A DNA stretch of 64,000 nucleotides from an uncultured Bacteroidia bacterium (GCA_902773925.1 CACYGI010000004.1:124001-188000); one strand, 5' to 3'; numbered from the stretch's first letter, positions 34,893 through 44,866 are shown. The notes: generated by a model not told the origin, from the sequence alone. Numbers and translations are program-made.

Positions 34893-35828
34893 TTATAGCG
34901 ATTGTTTTTCTAACCCTTTGTCACGAAATAAATTTGAGTTGGCCTCTTCTTTCATTTCATCAATCACTTTAAGGAGATACTGTCCATATTGATTCTTGAG
35001 CATTGGCTTAGCCAAGTCTCTCATTTTTTCTTCATTTATCCAACCATTGCGATAGGCGATCCCTTCAAGGCAAGCCACTTTTAGCCCTTGGCGCTTTTCT
35101 ATTACCTCTACAAATGTACTTGCCTCTGCCAAGGAATCATGTGTACCTGTATCCAGCCAAGCGAAACCACGGCCAAAGACTTGTACCTTCAGTTCACCGT
35201 CTTTGAGGAACTCCTGATTAACGGTAGTGATTTCCAATTCACCTCGAGCCGAAGGTTTGATATGTTTTGCCACGTCCACAACCTTATTCGGGTAGAAATA
35301 AAGGCCCACAACGGCATAGTTGCTCTTCGGCTCCTTAGGCTTCTCCTCTATCGAAAGACAATTGCCCTGCTTATCAAACTCAGCCACACCATAGCGCTCA
35401 GGATCAGACACCCAGTAACCAAATACTGTCGCTTTTTTGTTCTCCTCAGCATCTTTTACAGCGCGTCTTAATAGACCGGTAAAACCACTACCATAGAAAA
35501 TATTGTCACCCAGCACCAAGCAAGCGCTATCATTACCAATAAATTTTTCTCCAATTATGAAAGCCTGAGCAAGTCCATCAGGCGAAGGTTGCTCAGCATA
35601 CTCAAAATGAACACCATAATCAGAACCATCGCCGAGCAGACGCTTGAACCCAGGAAGGTCATAAGGTGTGGAAATTATGAGGATATCCCTTATCCCAGCC
35701 AACATTAAAGCACTGATGGGATAATAAACCATCGGTTTGTCATAAATCGGGAGCAACTGCTTACTAACGCCCTTTGTAATGGGATACAATCTTGTACCGG
35801 ATCCTCCGGCGAGAACTATTCCTTTCAT
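34893..35828 (-). CDS. rmlA: glucose-1-phosphate thymidylyltransferase
   Basis: A 311-residue enzyme with the full RmlA signature: [20 protein letters not shown] at the start, [27 protein letters not shown] around residue 107, [28 protein letters not shown] and [13 protein letters not shown]. It makes dTDP-glucose from glucose-1-phosphate and dTTP. Length is about 15-20 residues longer than typical, from a C-terminal tail. It is the only Rml gene in the window; RmlB, RmlC and RmlD must lie elsewhere or the dTDP-sugar is used by the aminotransferase next door after dehydration by a distant RmlB. Confidence 0.92.
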   Translation of the reverse strand: MKGIVLAGGSGTRLYPITKGVSKQLLPIYDKPMVYYPISALMLAGIRDILIISTPYDLPGFKRLLGDGSDYGVHFEYAEQPSPDGLAQAFIIGEKFIGNDSACLVLGDNIFYGSGFTGLLRRAVKDAEENKKATVFGYWVSDPERYGVAEFDKQGNCLSIEEKPKEPKSNYAVVGLYFYPNKVVDVAKHIKPSARGELEITTVNQEFLKDGELKVQVFGRGFAWLDTGTHDSLAEASTFVEVIEKRQGLKVACLEGIAYRNGWINEEKMRDLAKPMLKNQYGQYLLKVIDEMKEEANSNLFRDKGLEKQSL

Positions 35829-35847
35829 TATGATAAGATTATCAGAT

Positions 35848-36906
35848 TTATAATACGTTTATCATTTTTAAGTATTCAGGCCATTCACCCATATCTTTCC
35901 ACGAATGTTCACTGACCGGGAAGCATCCGACACGGCCTCCTCTGGCCTTGATTTTTTCCATCAGATGTGTAATATGGAAAAATTCACCATCAGGTATTTC
36001 TTCGATGCAGGAAGGATTCAGGATATATACACCCGTATTGACCTGATATGTAAGTTCCGGTTTTTCACTCAAAGAGGTCATCAATCCATCCTCGCCGGTT
36101 TCAATCACACCGTAAGGTATCTTGAAACTCTTTACCATCGTAACAATGGTAAGATCGTTATGATTACTCATATGGTAGTCATACACATCGCGATAGTCCT
36201 GCTCATTAATACTGTCGCAGTTGCTCACGAAAAAGGGTGTGGTTATCTTGCCTTTCAACAGCGAGACGCTGCCTATAGTACCTAACGGTTTATCTTCTTG
36301 GAAGAATTCGATGTCGTATTTATGATCAAGCTGGCTGAGGTAGTATTTCATTATGTCAGCCTTATAGTTTACCGACATATAGAACTTGGTACAGCCAATC
36401 TCCTCGAATTGATCGAGAATAGTTTCCAGTATGGTCTTATCACCTATGGGAACTAACGGTTTGGGAATGACATTGGTGATAGGCTTCAGGCGAGTACCTT
36501 TACCACCGGCCATAATGACTACTGGGAGATTAATCTTCTCTCGTTCAGTGAGATCCGCTTTTTTGAATAAACCTTCCCAAAACCATACATCAACCAGTTC
36601 ATTCTTTTCATTAAGAATAGGCATCACCTCCGCACGCATCCTACGCATTTTTTCTTTGATACCATCCTCGCCTTCCGATTGATGACCATAGACCTTATTC
36701 CTATCAAGAATTCGGTTAACCGGTTCCTTTAGATCAGTATTATTAATAATTGCTCTCTGAATATCTCCCAAAGTCAGCAGACCTTTAAAGCAATCTCCCT
36801 CAAAGACAAAAAGCGTTTTAACTTTTTGTATATCCATCATTTTCATGGCATCAAGAAGAGAAGTACTCGTCTTGACTATTATTTTCTGAATTGATTTATT
36901 ATCCAT
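35848..36906 (-). CDS. CBS-domain nucleotidyltransferase, PtmE-like
   Basis: Start ATG at 36906; a TTG at 36924 overlaps the preceding stop (TTGA). About 352 residues. Residues 1-115 hold two CBS repeats ([23 protein letters not shown]), followed by a nucleotidyltransferase: [66 protein letters not shown] and [16 protein letters not shown]. This is the layout of Campylobacter PtmE, a glucosamine-1-phosphate guanylyltransferase of legionaminic acid synthesis. It would supply GDP-hexosamine or a related donor. Sits between rmlA and an ATP-grasp gene. Confidence 0.85.
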   Translation of the reverse strand: MDNKSIQKIIVKTSTSLLDAMKMMDIQKVKTLFVFEGDCFKGLLTLGDIQRAIINNTDLKEPVNRILDRNKVYGHQSEGEDGIKEKMRRMRAEVMPILNEKNELVDVWFWEGLFKKADLTEREKINLPVVIMAGGKGTRLKPITNVIPKPLVPIGDKTILETILDQFEEIGCTKFYMSVNYKADIMKYYLSQLDHKYDIEFFQEDKPLGTIGSVSLLKGKITTPFFVSNCDSINEQDYRDVYDYHMSNHNDLTIVTMVKSFKIPYGVIETGEDGLMTSLSEKPELTYQVNTGVYILNPSCIEEIPDGEFFHITHLMEKIKARGGRVGCFPVSEHSWKDMGEWPEYLKMINVL

Positions 36907-36920
36907 ACTTAGATTATTAA

Positions 36921-38489
36921 TCAATTTATATAATATCTCATTGATATTCGATCTTTCCGCCCACTCTCACTAATATATGCATGAAAACCGAACTTCTCAT
37001 AAATGCGAATAGCAATCTTATTGTCTTTATCTACATCTAGCGAAACTGATTTAAAACCTTTTTGTTTACATATCTCAATTGCCTTTTTCAATAGTCCAAC
37101 AGAAAGACTTTTGCCCCTATAATCGGATAATACATACACATTACATAAATAAGCATCCAACGTTTCTTTATGATTGCAGTATAGTAGCAAGAACGCGATT
37201 ATCCTACTATTGTCAATAATTGCAATCATATTACCAGTCCTTTCTATTTTTTCAAACCACTCATTAAACTTATCCTCAGAAATATCATTACCTATATCTC
37301 TACAATGCTGAATCATCAGTTGTTTAGCCTGAGGATTGTTGTTTATGAGCGACACTGTTAGAGAGTTAACACAGTCACTCAATCCAATCTTATGATCAGA
37401 GCAGTAAATAATGTATCCAGAATTTGATGCCCCAACATTGCTTGTAGCCTCATCAAACTCGTCTTTAACAACTGTATTCTTCACACACCAATCTGCAATC
37501 TTAGCTTGTTCAAACAAAGGCTTCAGTCGCTCATTCTGTTTGCTATGGAAATAGAGTCCAGTGTAAGCCCTATTGTGAATTGTACAAGGCTGATATATTC
37601 CTAAATGGCATTCTATGGCTGCTTTATAGTAATCAAAGCCTGTACTAAGTGGTGTAAGTATGTCTGATATATGATCACCACCGCCCCTGGCCCCTACTTC
37701 AATGAAGTATATTTCGTTATTAATAATCTTGAGTTCCAAGTGTGCCATCCCGCAATTCAAGCCCAGTATTTCCAAAATATCCCAAGCAGCCTTGTCAATT
37801 CTTGATTTCATTTGATCAGATAGATTGGCTGGCTGATGGTGGCCTACCTCAACAAAATGAGGAGGTCCGGCTGATTCTTTCTCGGTGTATTGGATAACTT
37901 GGTGTTGTCCTTTACCATATGATAAACATTCAATTGAATACTCCTGGCCGCCTTTGAGATATTCTTCAACAATAGCAGATCCGTCTGAAGAGTTATACCG
38001 TGCGACTTCAGTGGCTTTTTCCAAATCCGTATCATTATATGCAATACTAACGCCCCTCTTTCCACAAGCATCAACGGACTTTACTACAACAGGGTAAGAG
38101 ACTTCGATTCCATTATGGTACAATTGAAACTTGGGTTGCTTGACTGAATTCAGTTTTGCTACCTTGGTTCTCATAAAGTACTTGTTCTTGCCGCCAAAGC
38201 CGTTTTCTACTTCGTTACCAAGTAAAAGCGCTTCATGCGCTACCCTCGCTGCAACTTCGGTTGACAATTCGCTTGATGGCATTATAGCATTGACATGCAG
38301 CCCCTTACACGATTCTGCAATAAAGTGTATATCAAAATTATTCTCTTCGATAAAAATATCTACTTGGTCCTTGGCCAGCGAGTCATTCCTACCATATGCT
38401 ATGGTGGTCAACCCCATCTCCTTTGCCTTGTTAATTATAGGTAGGGCCCCTTCACCTGCACCAATAATGGCCAACACTTTCTTTTCCAT
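36921..38489 (-). CDS. ATP-grasp ligase fused to a C-terminal GNAT acetyltransferase (second of three)
   Basis: A 522-residue two-domain protein, ATG start. N-terminal preATP-grasp VLAIIGAGEGALPIINKAKE, ATP-grasp core YPVVVKSVDACGKRGVSIAY (about 133), AIVEEYLKGGQEYSIECLSY and YFIEVGARGGGDHISDI. From about residue 380 a GNAT domain follows, with IAFLLLYC, VYVLSDYRGKSLSVGLLKKA (the acetyl-CoA loop R-G-K-S) and DNKIAIRIYEKFGFHAY. Fusion of a ligase and an N-acyltransferase in one chain suggests two-step acylation of an amino sugar. Substrates unknown. Confidence 0.82.
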   Translation of the reverse strand: MEKKVLAIIGAGEGALPIINKAKEMGLTTIAYGRNDSLAKDQVDIFIEENNFDIHFIAESCKGLHVNAIMPSSELSTEVAARVAHEALLLGNEVENGFGGKNKYFMRTKVAKLNSVKQPKFQLYHNGIEVSYPVVVKSVDACGKRGVSIAYNDTDLEKATEVARYNSSDGSAIVEEYLKGGQEYSIECLSYGKGQHQVIQYTEKESAGPPHFVEVGHHQPANLSDQMKSRIDKAAWDILEILGLNCGMAHLELKIINNEIYFIEVGARGGGDHISDILTPLSTGFDYYKAAIECHLGIYQPCTIHNRAYTGLYFHSKQNERLKPLFEQAKIADWCVKNTVVKDEFDEATSNVGASNSGYIIYCSDHKIGLSDCVNSLTVSLINNNPQAKQLMIQHCRDIGNDISEDKFNEWFEKIERTGNMIAIIDNSRIIAFLLLYCNHKETLDAYLCNVYVLSDYRGKSLSVGLLKKAIEICKQKGFKSVSLDVDKDNKIAIRIYEKFGFHAYISESGRKDRISMRYYIN

Positions 38490-38496
38490 ATTATTG

Positions 38497-39687
38497 TTAA
38501 TCTGTAAGCACTCTTTCTTTTAAGGTCTTCTCATATTTCTCAAAGCCGTCTTCTATATAGCATCTGCTTCCTGCTGCAAGAATCAAATGTCCATAACGGT
38601 TTAGGCTGGAAGTAATCCGATTCACTTTATCTCCTTCCTTAAGATTGAATGAGAATTCTACCACATAAGGCCATCCCTTGACAAGGCCTTCGTCCGGAAC
38701 TTGCTTGATCAGGCTGCCCTCTTCAAAAGCGAAGAAACGGACTCCCGAATACTGAACAGGTTTTGGCTCCGGACTGATGGTTTGCCCCAGAGCAATCTTC
38801 AGCAGCTCATCCTCAACATTGACACCGGTTGAAAGCGGAGTAAGTGTCGATGTGATATAATCACCTCCCAACCGAGGACTGGTTTCGATAACAAAGATTC
38901 CGCGGTTGTTTATCTTTAATTCCGTATGCGAAGGACAATTCTCAAAATTCAGTGCCTTACCTATCTTTATTACTATTTCCCGTATCTGCTGCTTGATGGC
39001 TTCTGAGATATTGGCAGGTTGAATATGGCTCAACTCGACATTATACGGGAACTCCGTCGTTTTCTTTTCCGTGAATTGAATTACCTCTGCCTTTCCGTCA
39101 TAATGGAGTCCTTCAATACTATATTCAGGTCCTTCGATATATTCCTCAACCAGGACAGTATCCAATTTTGAAACTTCAAAAGCTTCGTTCATGGACGCTT
39201 CCAGTTCTTCTTTGCTACGGCAAAGCTTTACACCACGGCTTCCGGAATTATCTCTTGGTTTTATGATAACAGGGTATTCAAAGTCCTCTACCTCGTTCAC
39301 GGATTTAACCAAACGGCCTTTGGCACAAGGCACATCGCCTTCCATAAAACGCTGCTTCATCTGGAACTTGTCCGTACTCCATTGTGCGGTTTCCACAGAG
39401 TAGAACGGGAATCCGTACTTCTCTGCGATACGTGCCATCATTACCAGAGGTTTGTCTGTCGCAGCTGTTACTATGGCATCGATAGCATACTTTTCTACTA
39501 CGTTACAGGTACCTTCGTAATCTTGCCCTCCAACAACCTCAAAGGAATCGACACAGTCCTTGCACGTTGCATCCTCACAGGGGTCTATACCCACTGTATA
39601 GAGTCCCATATTCCTGGCTCTATTGATAATGGATTCCTGAAGAGGACCAACACCAAAGATGAGTACGGCTTTCTTGTTCTGATGCAT
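38497..39687 (-). CDS. ATP-grasp carboxylate-amine ligase (first of three)
   Basis: A 396-residue protein. AVLIFGVGPLQESIINRARNMG at the N-terminus, IDAIVTAATDKPLVMMARIA, then YPVIIKPRDNSGSRGVKLCR (about 130), VLVEEYIEGPEYSIEGLHYD, VELSHIQPANIS and FVIETSPRLGGDYITSTLTP. All ATP-grasp landmarks are present, including the Lys and the acidic metal ligands. Its ATG shares one base with the stop of the upstream aminotransferase (TAATG), so the two are translationally coupled and probably consecutive in a pathway: amination, then acylation of the new amine. 7 bases before the second ligase. Confidence 0.82.
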   Translation of the reverse strand: MHQNKKAVLIFGVGPLQESIINRARNMGLYTVGIDPCEDATCKDCVDSFEVVGGQDYEGTCNVVEKYAIDAIVTAATDKPLVMMARIAEKYGFPFYSVETAQWSTDKFQMKQRFMEGDVPCAKGRLVKSVNEVEDFEYPVIIKPRDNSGSRGVKLCRSKEELEASMNEAFEVSKLDTVLVEEYIEGPEYSIEGLHYDGKAEVIQFTEKKTTEFPYNVELSHIQPANISEAIKQQIREIVIKIGKALNFENCPSHTELKINNRGIFVIETSPRLGGDYITSTLTPLSTGVNVEDELLKIALGQTISPEPKPVQYSGVRFFAFEEGSLIKQVPDEGLVKGWPYVVEFSFNLKEGDKVNRITSSLNRYGHLILAAGSRCYIEDGFEKYEKTLKERVLTD

Positions 39688-40826
39688 TATTTGATTTCTT
39701 TAATAGCCTTTTCCAAAGTATTGCAGATAAAGTCTATCTGTTCGGAAGTCAGTGCCGCATACATAGGCAGCGTAATCTCATTGTCAGTCACATAATCCGT
39801 TTTCGGCAATACAGCGCCCAATTCCTTATAAGTTGAGAAATGATGCACTGCGGGATAATGTACGCTGGTCTGGATACCGGCAACGTGTATATACTCACGA
39901 ATCTTGTTGCGACGTTCTTTATTGCTGTTGAGCAAAACCACCGGGAAGATATAGTTGCTCACGAACTCGGTATTTTCGGCAAACGGCACTACCACCCCTT
40001 CTATCTTGGAGAGGCGGTCAATATACTGCTTGCGCACTTTGATTCGTGTCTCCAAGTCGCCCGGAAGCTTCTTTAACTGCTCAATAGCAATCGCAGCACG
40101 AATATCATCCATACGGAAATTATAACCTAAACAGGTAATGTCATATTCGGTGGCGTGGCCGCTGGCACGCTGGTAGCTCATAGTGCTCATTCCGTGGCTG
40201 CGAATGAGACGGGCCTGTTTTTCCATCTCCTCGTTGTTGGTAATGAACATACCGCCCTCGCCGGTACTGATGTTCTTGTTGGAGAAGAAGCTGAATGCCG
40301 CACAGTCTCCGATAGTTCCGAGCTTTTTGCCTTTGTATTCCGAGAGAGGGCCATGGCAAGCATCTTCCACCACTTTGAGGTTATGTTTCTTGGCAATTGC
40401 CATAATCTCGTCCATCCGGGCAGGGAAGCCGGCCATATGAACGATAACGATTCCTTTGGTTTTAGGCGTAATCTTTCGCTCCAAATCAGCGGGATCCATA
40501 TTGATATGATCGGGGCCGATAATATCGGCAAACACCGGCGTGGCTCCGACATAGCGAATACAGTTCACGCTGGCGGCGAAAGTCAGAGAAGGAACAATCA
40601 CCTCGTCACCAGGGCCAAAACCACACACCATGCAGCAAACGTGGAGAGCATCAGTGCAGTTGCTCATTGAGACTGCATACTTCACTTTCCACATATCAAT
40701 AAACATCTGCTCGAGTTCAGCGTTCTTCGGGCCGGTGGAAATCCAACCGGACTTGATAGTATCATACGCTGCCTTTGCTTCGCGCTCGTCGAAATTCAGA
40801 TTAAAAAGAGGAATCTTGTATGCCAT
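39687..40826 (-). CDS. DegT/DnrJ/EryC1 sugar aminotransferase, LegC-like
   Basis: A 379-residue PLP enzyme, ATG start. YKIPLFNLNFDEREAKAAYD, SMSNCTDALHVCCMVCGFGPG, VIVPSLTFAASVNCIRYVGA, VVEDACHGPLSEYKGK with the Asp that contacts PLP, and FSFFSNKNISTGEGGMFIT with the catalytic Lys at about residue 185. It follows the dehydratase at 40852 by 25 bases. Dehydratase, aminotransferase and PtmE-like nucleotidyltransferase together resemble the GDP-sugar half of legionaminic acid synthesis (LegB, LegC, PtmE). The substrate is inferred. Confidence 0.87.
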   Translation of the reverse strand: MAYKIPLFNLNFDEREAKAAYDTIKSGWISTGPKNAELEQMFIDMWKVKYAVSMSNCTDALHVCCMVCGFGPGDEVIVPSLTFAASVNCIRYVGATPVFADIIGPDHINMDPADLERKITPKTKGIVIVHMAGFPARMDEIMAIAKKHNLKVVEDACHGPLSEYKGKKLGTIGDCAAFSFFSNKNISTGEGGMFITNNEEMEKQARLIRSHGMSTMSYQRASGHATEYDITCLGYNFRMDDIRAAIAIEQLKKLPGDLETRIKVRKQYIDRLSKIEGVVVPFAENTEFVSNYIFPVVLLNSNKERRNKIREYIHVAGIQTSVHYPAVHHFSTYKELGAVLPKTDYVTDNEITLPMYAALTSEQIDFICNTLEKAIKEIK

Positions 40827-40851
40827 AATAACAGTCTTACTTTTACATTAA

Positions 40852-42063
40852 TTACATTTTCTGATCCAGATTCTTGCCCTTTTCTTCATGCTCGAAGTTG
40901 GGGATGAATGTTTTTATAGCTTCGACTACCTGAGCCTTAGTAAAATCTTCTTTAGCGAAGATGCCTTCCAGCTTATCGAAAAAGCCATTTACTTCGCTCA
41001 TCGGATGGCGGGTGGTCTGTTCTACTACACCCAGCGCCTTGAAGCGCTGCATATCAATCTTTTCACCGGGAACGTAAAACTCTTCATATGCCTTCTCGCC
41101 GGTTGTGTCTGACTTGAAATAGACAGTAGGATATTTCTTTGTTTCAGAGAATTTCATTTCAGCAGCCTTATGTTTGGCTTCTGCATCGGATGCGCAGGAA
41201 TCTTTCTGAAACCCGTTTGCTACAACGAAATCATCACAGATAGCAGAGAAAGTCAGCATCTGGTCCTCGCTAAGTTTAGGAAAGAACACTTCTCCGGGAC
41301 GACCCAGTATGCAGGCAAGCATACATATCTGACCAGACTCTTCAGGCGACACGAAATACCTTTTCACATCTGATGGTGCTGCTAACGGCTGACGTTTCTG
41401 GATCCTGTGAATCCATCCATCAGGGAGCGAACCGTTACTGAAAGCGACATTTGCGAAGCGGGCTGTTGTAACCTTAAAATGCTTGTTGTACGCCATCACC
41501 AGATCCTCCATAATGCGCTTGCTCGCGCCCATAATGTTCACGGGGTTAGCGGCCTTGTCAGTGGAAACGCAGAAGAAATGCTTCGGTGGAAACTCACAGA
41601 GGAGGTCCATCAACTTCTTAGCCTTGATATCATTATTTTCAATCAGAGCCTGGACGCTATAACGATCTTTCTCGCTGCGTACGTGCTTGTGAGCGCTGAA
41701 ATTGGCTACAATGTCAAAGCCTTTTTCCTCACGGAAAATACGCGTGAATATCGGATCTGCAAAATTGAGCGTATAGCATCGGAACTCATCAGGAACATAA
41801 AGGCCTTCAGTAGAACGCACGTCGCGAACCAGTTCTGCCAGTCCGTTCTCATTAAGGTCAACCACGACAACGCTTTTCGGCTCAAACCGTAAAACCGCCT
41901 TTATGAAGCTGGAACCAATGCTGCCAGCGCCACCAATCACACAGACTTTCTTACCCTTGATCTCATATGTCAGTGTCTCGGCATTAGACTGAATATCCGG
42001 CTCGAACATACTCGTCGAACGGAACGTCACGCTTTCGGCTATGAATTTCTCTAAGTTGAACAT
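40852..42063 (-). CDS. nucleotide-sugar 4,6-dehydratase (CapD/Polysacc_synt_2 family), LegB-like
   Basis: A 403-residue soluble extended SDR. KKVCVIGGAGSIGSSFIKAV (about 38-57, GxxGxxG), VANFSAHKHVRSEKDRYS, CVSTDKAANPVNIMGASKRI (catalytic T-D-K and M-x3-K), then FANVAFSNGSLPDGW and VKRYFVSPEES. The ~35-residue N-terminal extension and the ~60-residue C-terminal extension are longer than in LegB or CapE. It would make a 4-keto-6-deoxy sugar for the coupled aminotransferase downstream. A 65-base gap separates it from the TIR gene upstream. Confidence 0.83.
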   Translation of the reverse strand: MFNLEKFIAESVTFRSTSMFEPDIQSNAETLTYEIKGKKVCVIGGAGSIGSSFIKAVLRFEPKSVVVVDLNENGLAELVRDVRSTEGLYVPDEFRCYTLNFADPIFTRIFREEKGFDIVANFSAHKHVRSEKDRYSVQALIENNDIKAKKLMDLLCEFPPKHFFCVSTDKAANPVNIMGASKRIMEDLVMAYNKHFKVTTARFANVAFSNGSLPDGWIHRIQKRQPLAAPSDVKRYFVSPEESGQICMLACILGRPGEVFFPKLSEDQMLTFSAICDDFVVANGFQKDSCASDAEAKHKAAEMKFSETKKYPTVYFKSDTTGEKAYEEFYVPGEKIDMQRFKALGVVEQTTRHPMSEVNGFFDKLEGIFAKEDFTKAQVVEAIKTFIPNFEHEEKGKNLDQKM

Positions 42064-42128
42064 ATGTCTTTATCTTTTTTTACTCAACAAACATTATCCC
42101 AACCTACAATAATACCTCGCCACTCATC

Positions 42129-42917
42129 TCACGGCTTTCCCTGTATCATCGGTATCGGCGAAAATCCCGTACTTGACGTCTGATGAAGGACCGAGACTAT
42201 GTCGAATGTACTCAATTCGCTTGATGTCAGTTCGACTATGAACGGGAAACCAGGGAGAGTGCCGTGACCGACACCGACTGTAAGAAAGTTTGCCTTTAAA
42301 TCTAAAACAGGATTAATCTGGCGATTCTTGTGTACTCCAACTGAGTGCATGCCCTCATTACGGACAGAATGCTGAATCTTATCAATATCATCAAAGGTCA
42401 TCAGGGAAAATGTGCTAATTGGCTCCAGATACTGCAATGCGCGGCACTCAATGATAAGTTTGTCATTCTCGCGATACTTGTATGCTACGAGATTACTGAA
42501 AGAATTCGATGCCTCCCTGAATGTATTTGTTCCGTTGATAACGTCCACCATTTGCCTGACAGCGACTTCCAGCCCATTAGAAAACAAGTCGATATAAACT
42601 GTCTGCATCATAATGGGAGGAAGCGCGGACTGATCCAGACGGACCGGTACGAACCGTATCATATTCTGGGCAGCCTTGACAAGTGCATTCTGCCATTCCA
42701 TCTTGACCATTCCGCTTGTCAGGCTATTTGCTGAAACGAAATAGAAGAAGAAGCGGCAATTGGCCAACCCCTCGTTCATCTTGTCTATGATGCCGTCACC
42801 GGGCTGTATTGACCAGGAGTCATAGAAGACATTATCCTGTCCAAATACAGATGCCAACTTGACAGCAATAGGCTCGACTATCTGTTTATCTTTGCTATTA
42901 TGCGATAAAAATATCAT
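42129..42917 (-). CDS. TIR-domain protein, likely NAD-cleaving defence effector
   Basis: A 262-residue protein. The N-terminal TIR domain starts IFLSHNSKDKQIVEPIAVKL, then VFYDSWSIQPGDGIIDKMNEG (the BB-loop region) and FYFVSANSLTSGMVKMEWQN, where the Glu of MEWQ is in the position of the catalytic NADase Glu; VPVRLDQSALPPIM follows. Residues from about 140 on form a second domain I cannot name. Bacterial TIR proteins commonly cleave NAD+ during phage infection (Thoeris and related systems). No ThsA, STING or prokaryotic Argonaute partner is nearby. It is embedded in the capsule operon 14 bases after sodB. Confidence 0.85.
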   Translation of the reverse strand: MIFLSHNSKDKQIVEPIAVKLASVFGQDNVFYDSWSIQPGDGIIDKMNEGLANCRFFFYFVSANSLTSGMVKMEWQNALVKAAQNMIRFVPVRLDQSALPPIMMQTVYIDLFSNGLEVAVRQMVDVINGTNTFREASNSFSNLVAYKYRENDKLIIECRALQYLEPISTFSLMTFDDIDKIQHSVRNEGMHSVGVHKNRQINPVLDLKANFLTVGVGHGTLPGFPFIVELTSSELSTFDIVSVLHQTSSTGFSPIPMIQGKP

Positions 42918-42931
42918 TTTGTCGTTGCGAC

Positions 42932-43516
42932 TTATATCGTATATCTTCCCTCAATCACCTTCCAATCCACTATCTGCCATAGCGCACTGAGGTGGGCTGC
43001 GCGGCGGTTCTGGTAGTCGAGGTAGTAAGCGTGCTCCCAGACATCGAATGTCAGGATGGGGCGCAGGCCGTGCGCTACAGGATTGTCAGCACCGACATAC
43101 TGACCAATAGACAGGTTGCCTGAAGCATCTGCCTGCAGCCATACCCATCCGCTGCCGAAGAGGCCGACGCCCTTGGCCTCAAACTCGGCTTTGAAGGCGT
43201 CTATGCTACCCCACTGCTTTGCGATCTGATCGGCGAGTTTACCGTTAGGAGCAGATAATGACTCAGAGGCGGTAAACTGTGTAAAGTACAGGTTATGGTT
43301 CAGCACCTGACCTGCGTTGTTGAACAGGGCGCCGGCCGAAGCCCTGCGGACAATATCTTCCAATGGAAGGCCCTCCAGACCGCTGCCGGGAAGCAACTTA
43401 TTGAGGTTGTCCACATAAGCCTGCAGATGCTTGCCGTAGTGAAACTCTATCGTACGGGCCGAAATCACCGGCTCCAGCGCATCCTGCGCATAAGGTAAGT
43501 CTATCAGTTTGAACAT
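42932..43516 (-). CDS. sodB: superoxide dismutase, Fe type
   Basis: A 194-residue Fe/Mn superoxide dismutase, ATG start. Metal ligands: His in FHYGKHLQAYVDNLN, His in LNHNLYF, Asp in LTFDVWEHAYY and His two residues after Glu in WEHAYYLDYQN. The second-shell Gln lies in NNAGQVLNHNL, as in Fe-SOD, rather than in the later GSGWVWLQ strand position of Mn-SOD. It converts superoxide to peroxide in the cytosol. Its place inside a capsule operon between ugd and a TIR gene is unusual. Confidence 0.92.
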   Translation of the reverse strand: MFKLIDLPYAQDALEPVISARTIEFHYGKHLQAYVDNLNKLLPGSGLEGLPLEDIVRRASAGALFNNAGQVLNHNLYFTQFTASESLSAPNGKLADQIAKQWGSIDAFKAEFEAKGVGLFGSGWVWLQADASGNLSIGQYVGADNPVAHGLRPILTFDVWEHAYYLDYQNRRAAHLSALWQIVDWKVIEGRYTI

Positions 43517-43558
43517 ATTCTTTGGTTTTATCGTCAGAGCTATCAGTAATGATGATTG

Positions 43559-44851
43559 CTAGTCCCTCCTGAATATATCTCTGGTGTAAACTTTGTCGGC
43601 CACATCATCCAGCGCCGGGTTGTACCGGTTGGCGATGATTGCGTCGCTCCGGGACTTGAAGGCTGCCAGGTCGTTGACTACGCGGCTTCCGAAGAAGGTC
43701 GTGCCGTCCTCGAGCGTCGGCTCGTAGATGATGACCGTCGCGCCCTTGGCCTTGATGCGCTTCATTATGCCCTGGATGGCGCTCTGGCGGAAATTGTCGG
43801 AGTTGGATTTCATCGTCAGGCGGAAAACTCCCACTACGACCTGATGCTCGCGGGCGGTGTCATACGCGCTCGAAGCGGTATAATAGCCTGCGCGGCGCAG
43901 CACCTGGTCCGCGATGTAATCCTTGCGCGTGCGGTTGCTCTCCACGATGGCCTCGATAAGATTCTCGGGCACGTCCTGGTAATTGGCCAGCAGCTGCTTG
44001 GTATCCTTGGGCAGGCAATATCCGCCGTAGCCGAAACTCGGATTGTTGTAATGCGAACCGATACGCGGATCGAGGCAGATGCCGTCGATGATATTCTGCG
44101 TATCGAGTCCCTTCATCTCCGCATAGGTATCCAGCTCATTGAAATAGCTCACGCGAAGCGCCAGATAGGTATTGGCGAAGAGCTTGACCGCCTCCGCCTC
44201 CTTCATTCCCATATACAGGGTCGGGATGTCCTGCTTGATGGCGCCCTCCTGCAGCAGTGAGGCAAAGGTCCGCGCACGCTCCTCCAGGTCATTGGTGACC
44301 AGGGCGGCGATAGCCTCGTTCTCCTCTTCGTAGCCCGGCATCACCTTGGGGACGCCGACGATGATGCGGCTCGGATAGAGGTTGTCATAGAGCGCTTTGC
44401 TCTCGCGAAGGAACTCCGGAGAGAAGATGAGGTTGAGCTTCTTCGCGCCCCGCGCCGCATAGCGGACGTACAGGCTCCGGGTATAACCGACCGGGATGGT
44501 GGACTTGATGACCATCGTGGCATCGGGATTTACCTTCAGCACGAGGTCGATGACTTCCTCGACGTGCGAGGTATCGAAGAAATTGCGCTGCGGATCGTAA
44601 TTGGTCGGAGCGGCGATGACCACGAATTCGGCATCGCGATAGGCTGCCTCGCCATCGAGCGTAGCTACCAGATGAAGCGGCTTCTCGGCAAGATATTTCT
44701 CGATATACTCATCTTGAATGGGACTCTGGCGGCGGTTGATCTTCTCGACCTTTTCCGCCACGACATCGACCGCCGTGACTTCATTATGCTGCGCGAGCAG
44801 CGTCGCGATGCTCAGGCCGACGTAACCTGTTCCTGCTACTGCTATTTTCAT
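43559..44851 (-). CDS. ugd: UDP-glucose 6-dehydrogenase
   Basis: A 430-residue UDP-sugar dehydrogenase: [20 protein letters not shown] (NAD site) at the start, [53 protein letters not shown] and [15 protein letters not shown], with the catalytic Cys around residue 265. It oxidises UDP-glucose to UDP-glucuronic acid. C-terminal domain [20 protein letters not shown] completes the fold, length normal. GC-rich codon use like the chromosome backbone. 15 bases after the PglF-like gene. Confidence 0.93.
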   Translation of the reverse strand: MKIAVAGTGYVGLSIATLLAQHNEVTAVDVVAEKVEKINRRQSPIQDEYIEKYLAEKPLHLVATLDGEAAYRDAEFVVIAAPTNYDPQRNFFDTSHVEEVIDLVLKVNPDATMVIKSTIPVGYTRSLYVRYAARGAKKLNLIFSPEFLRESKALYDNLYPSRIIVGVPKVMPGYEEENEAIAALVTNDLEERARTFASLLQEGAIKQDIPTLYMGMKEAEAVKLFANTYLALRVSYFNELDTYAEMKGLDTQNIIDGICLDPRIGSHYNNPSFGYGGYCLPKDTKQLLANYQDVPENLIEAIVESNRTRKDYIADQVLRRAGYYTASSAYDTAREHQVVVGVFRLTMKSNSDNFRQSAIQGIMKRIKAKGATVIIYEPTLEDGTTFFGSRVVNDLAAFKSRSDAIIANRYNPALDDVADKVYTRDIFRRD

Positions 44852-44866
44852 TATTGCCGTGATGAC

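Noticed and set aside
42932..43516. Mn-type superoxide dismutase
   Set aside because: The second-shell Gln lies in NNAGQVLNH, the Fe-type position.
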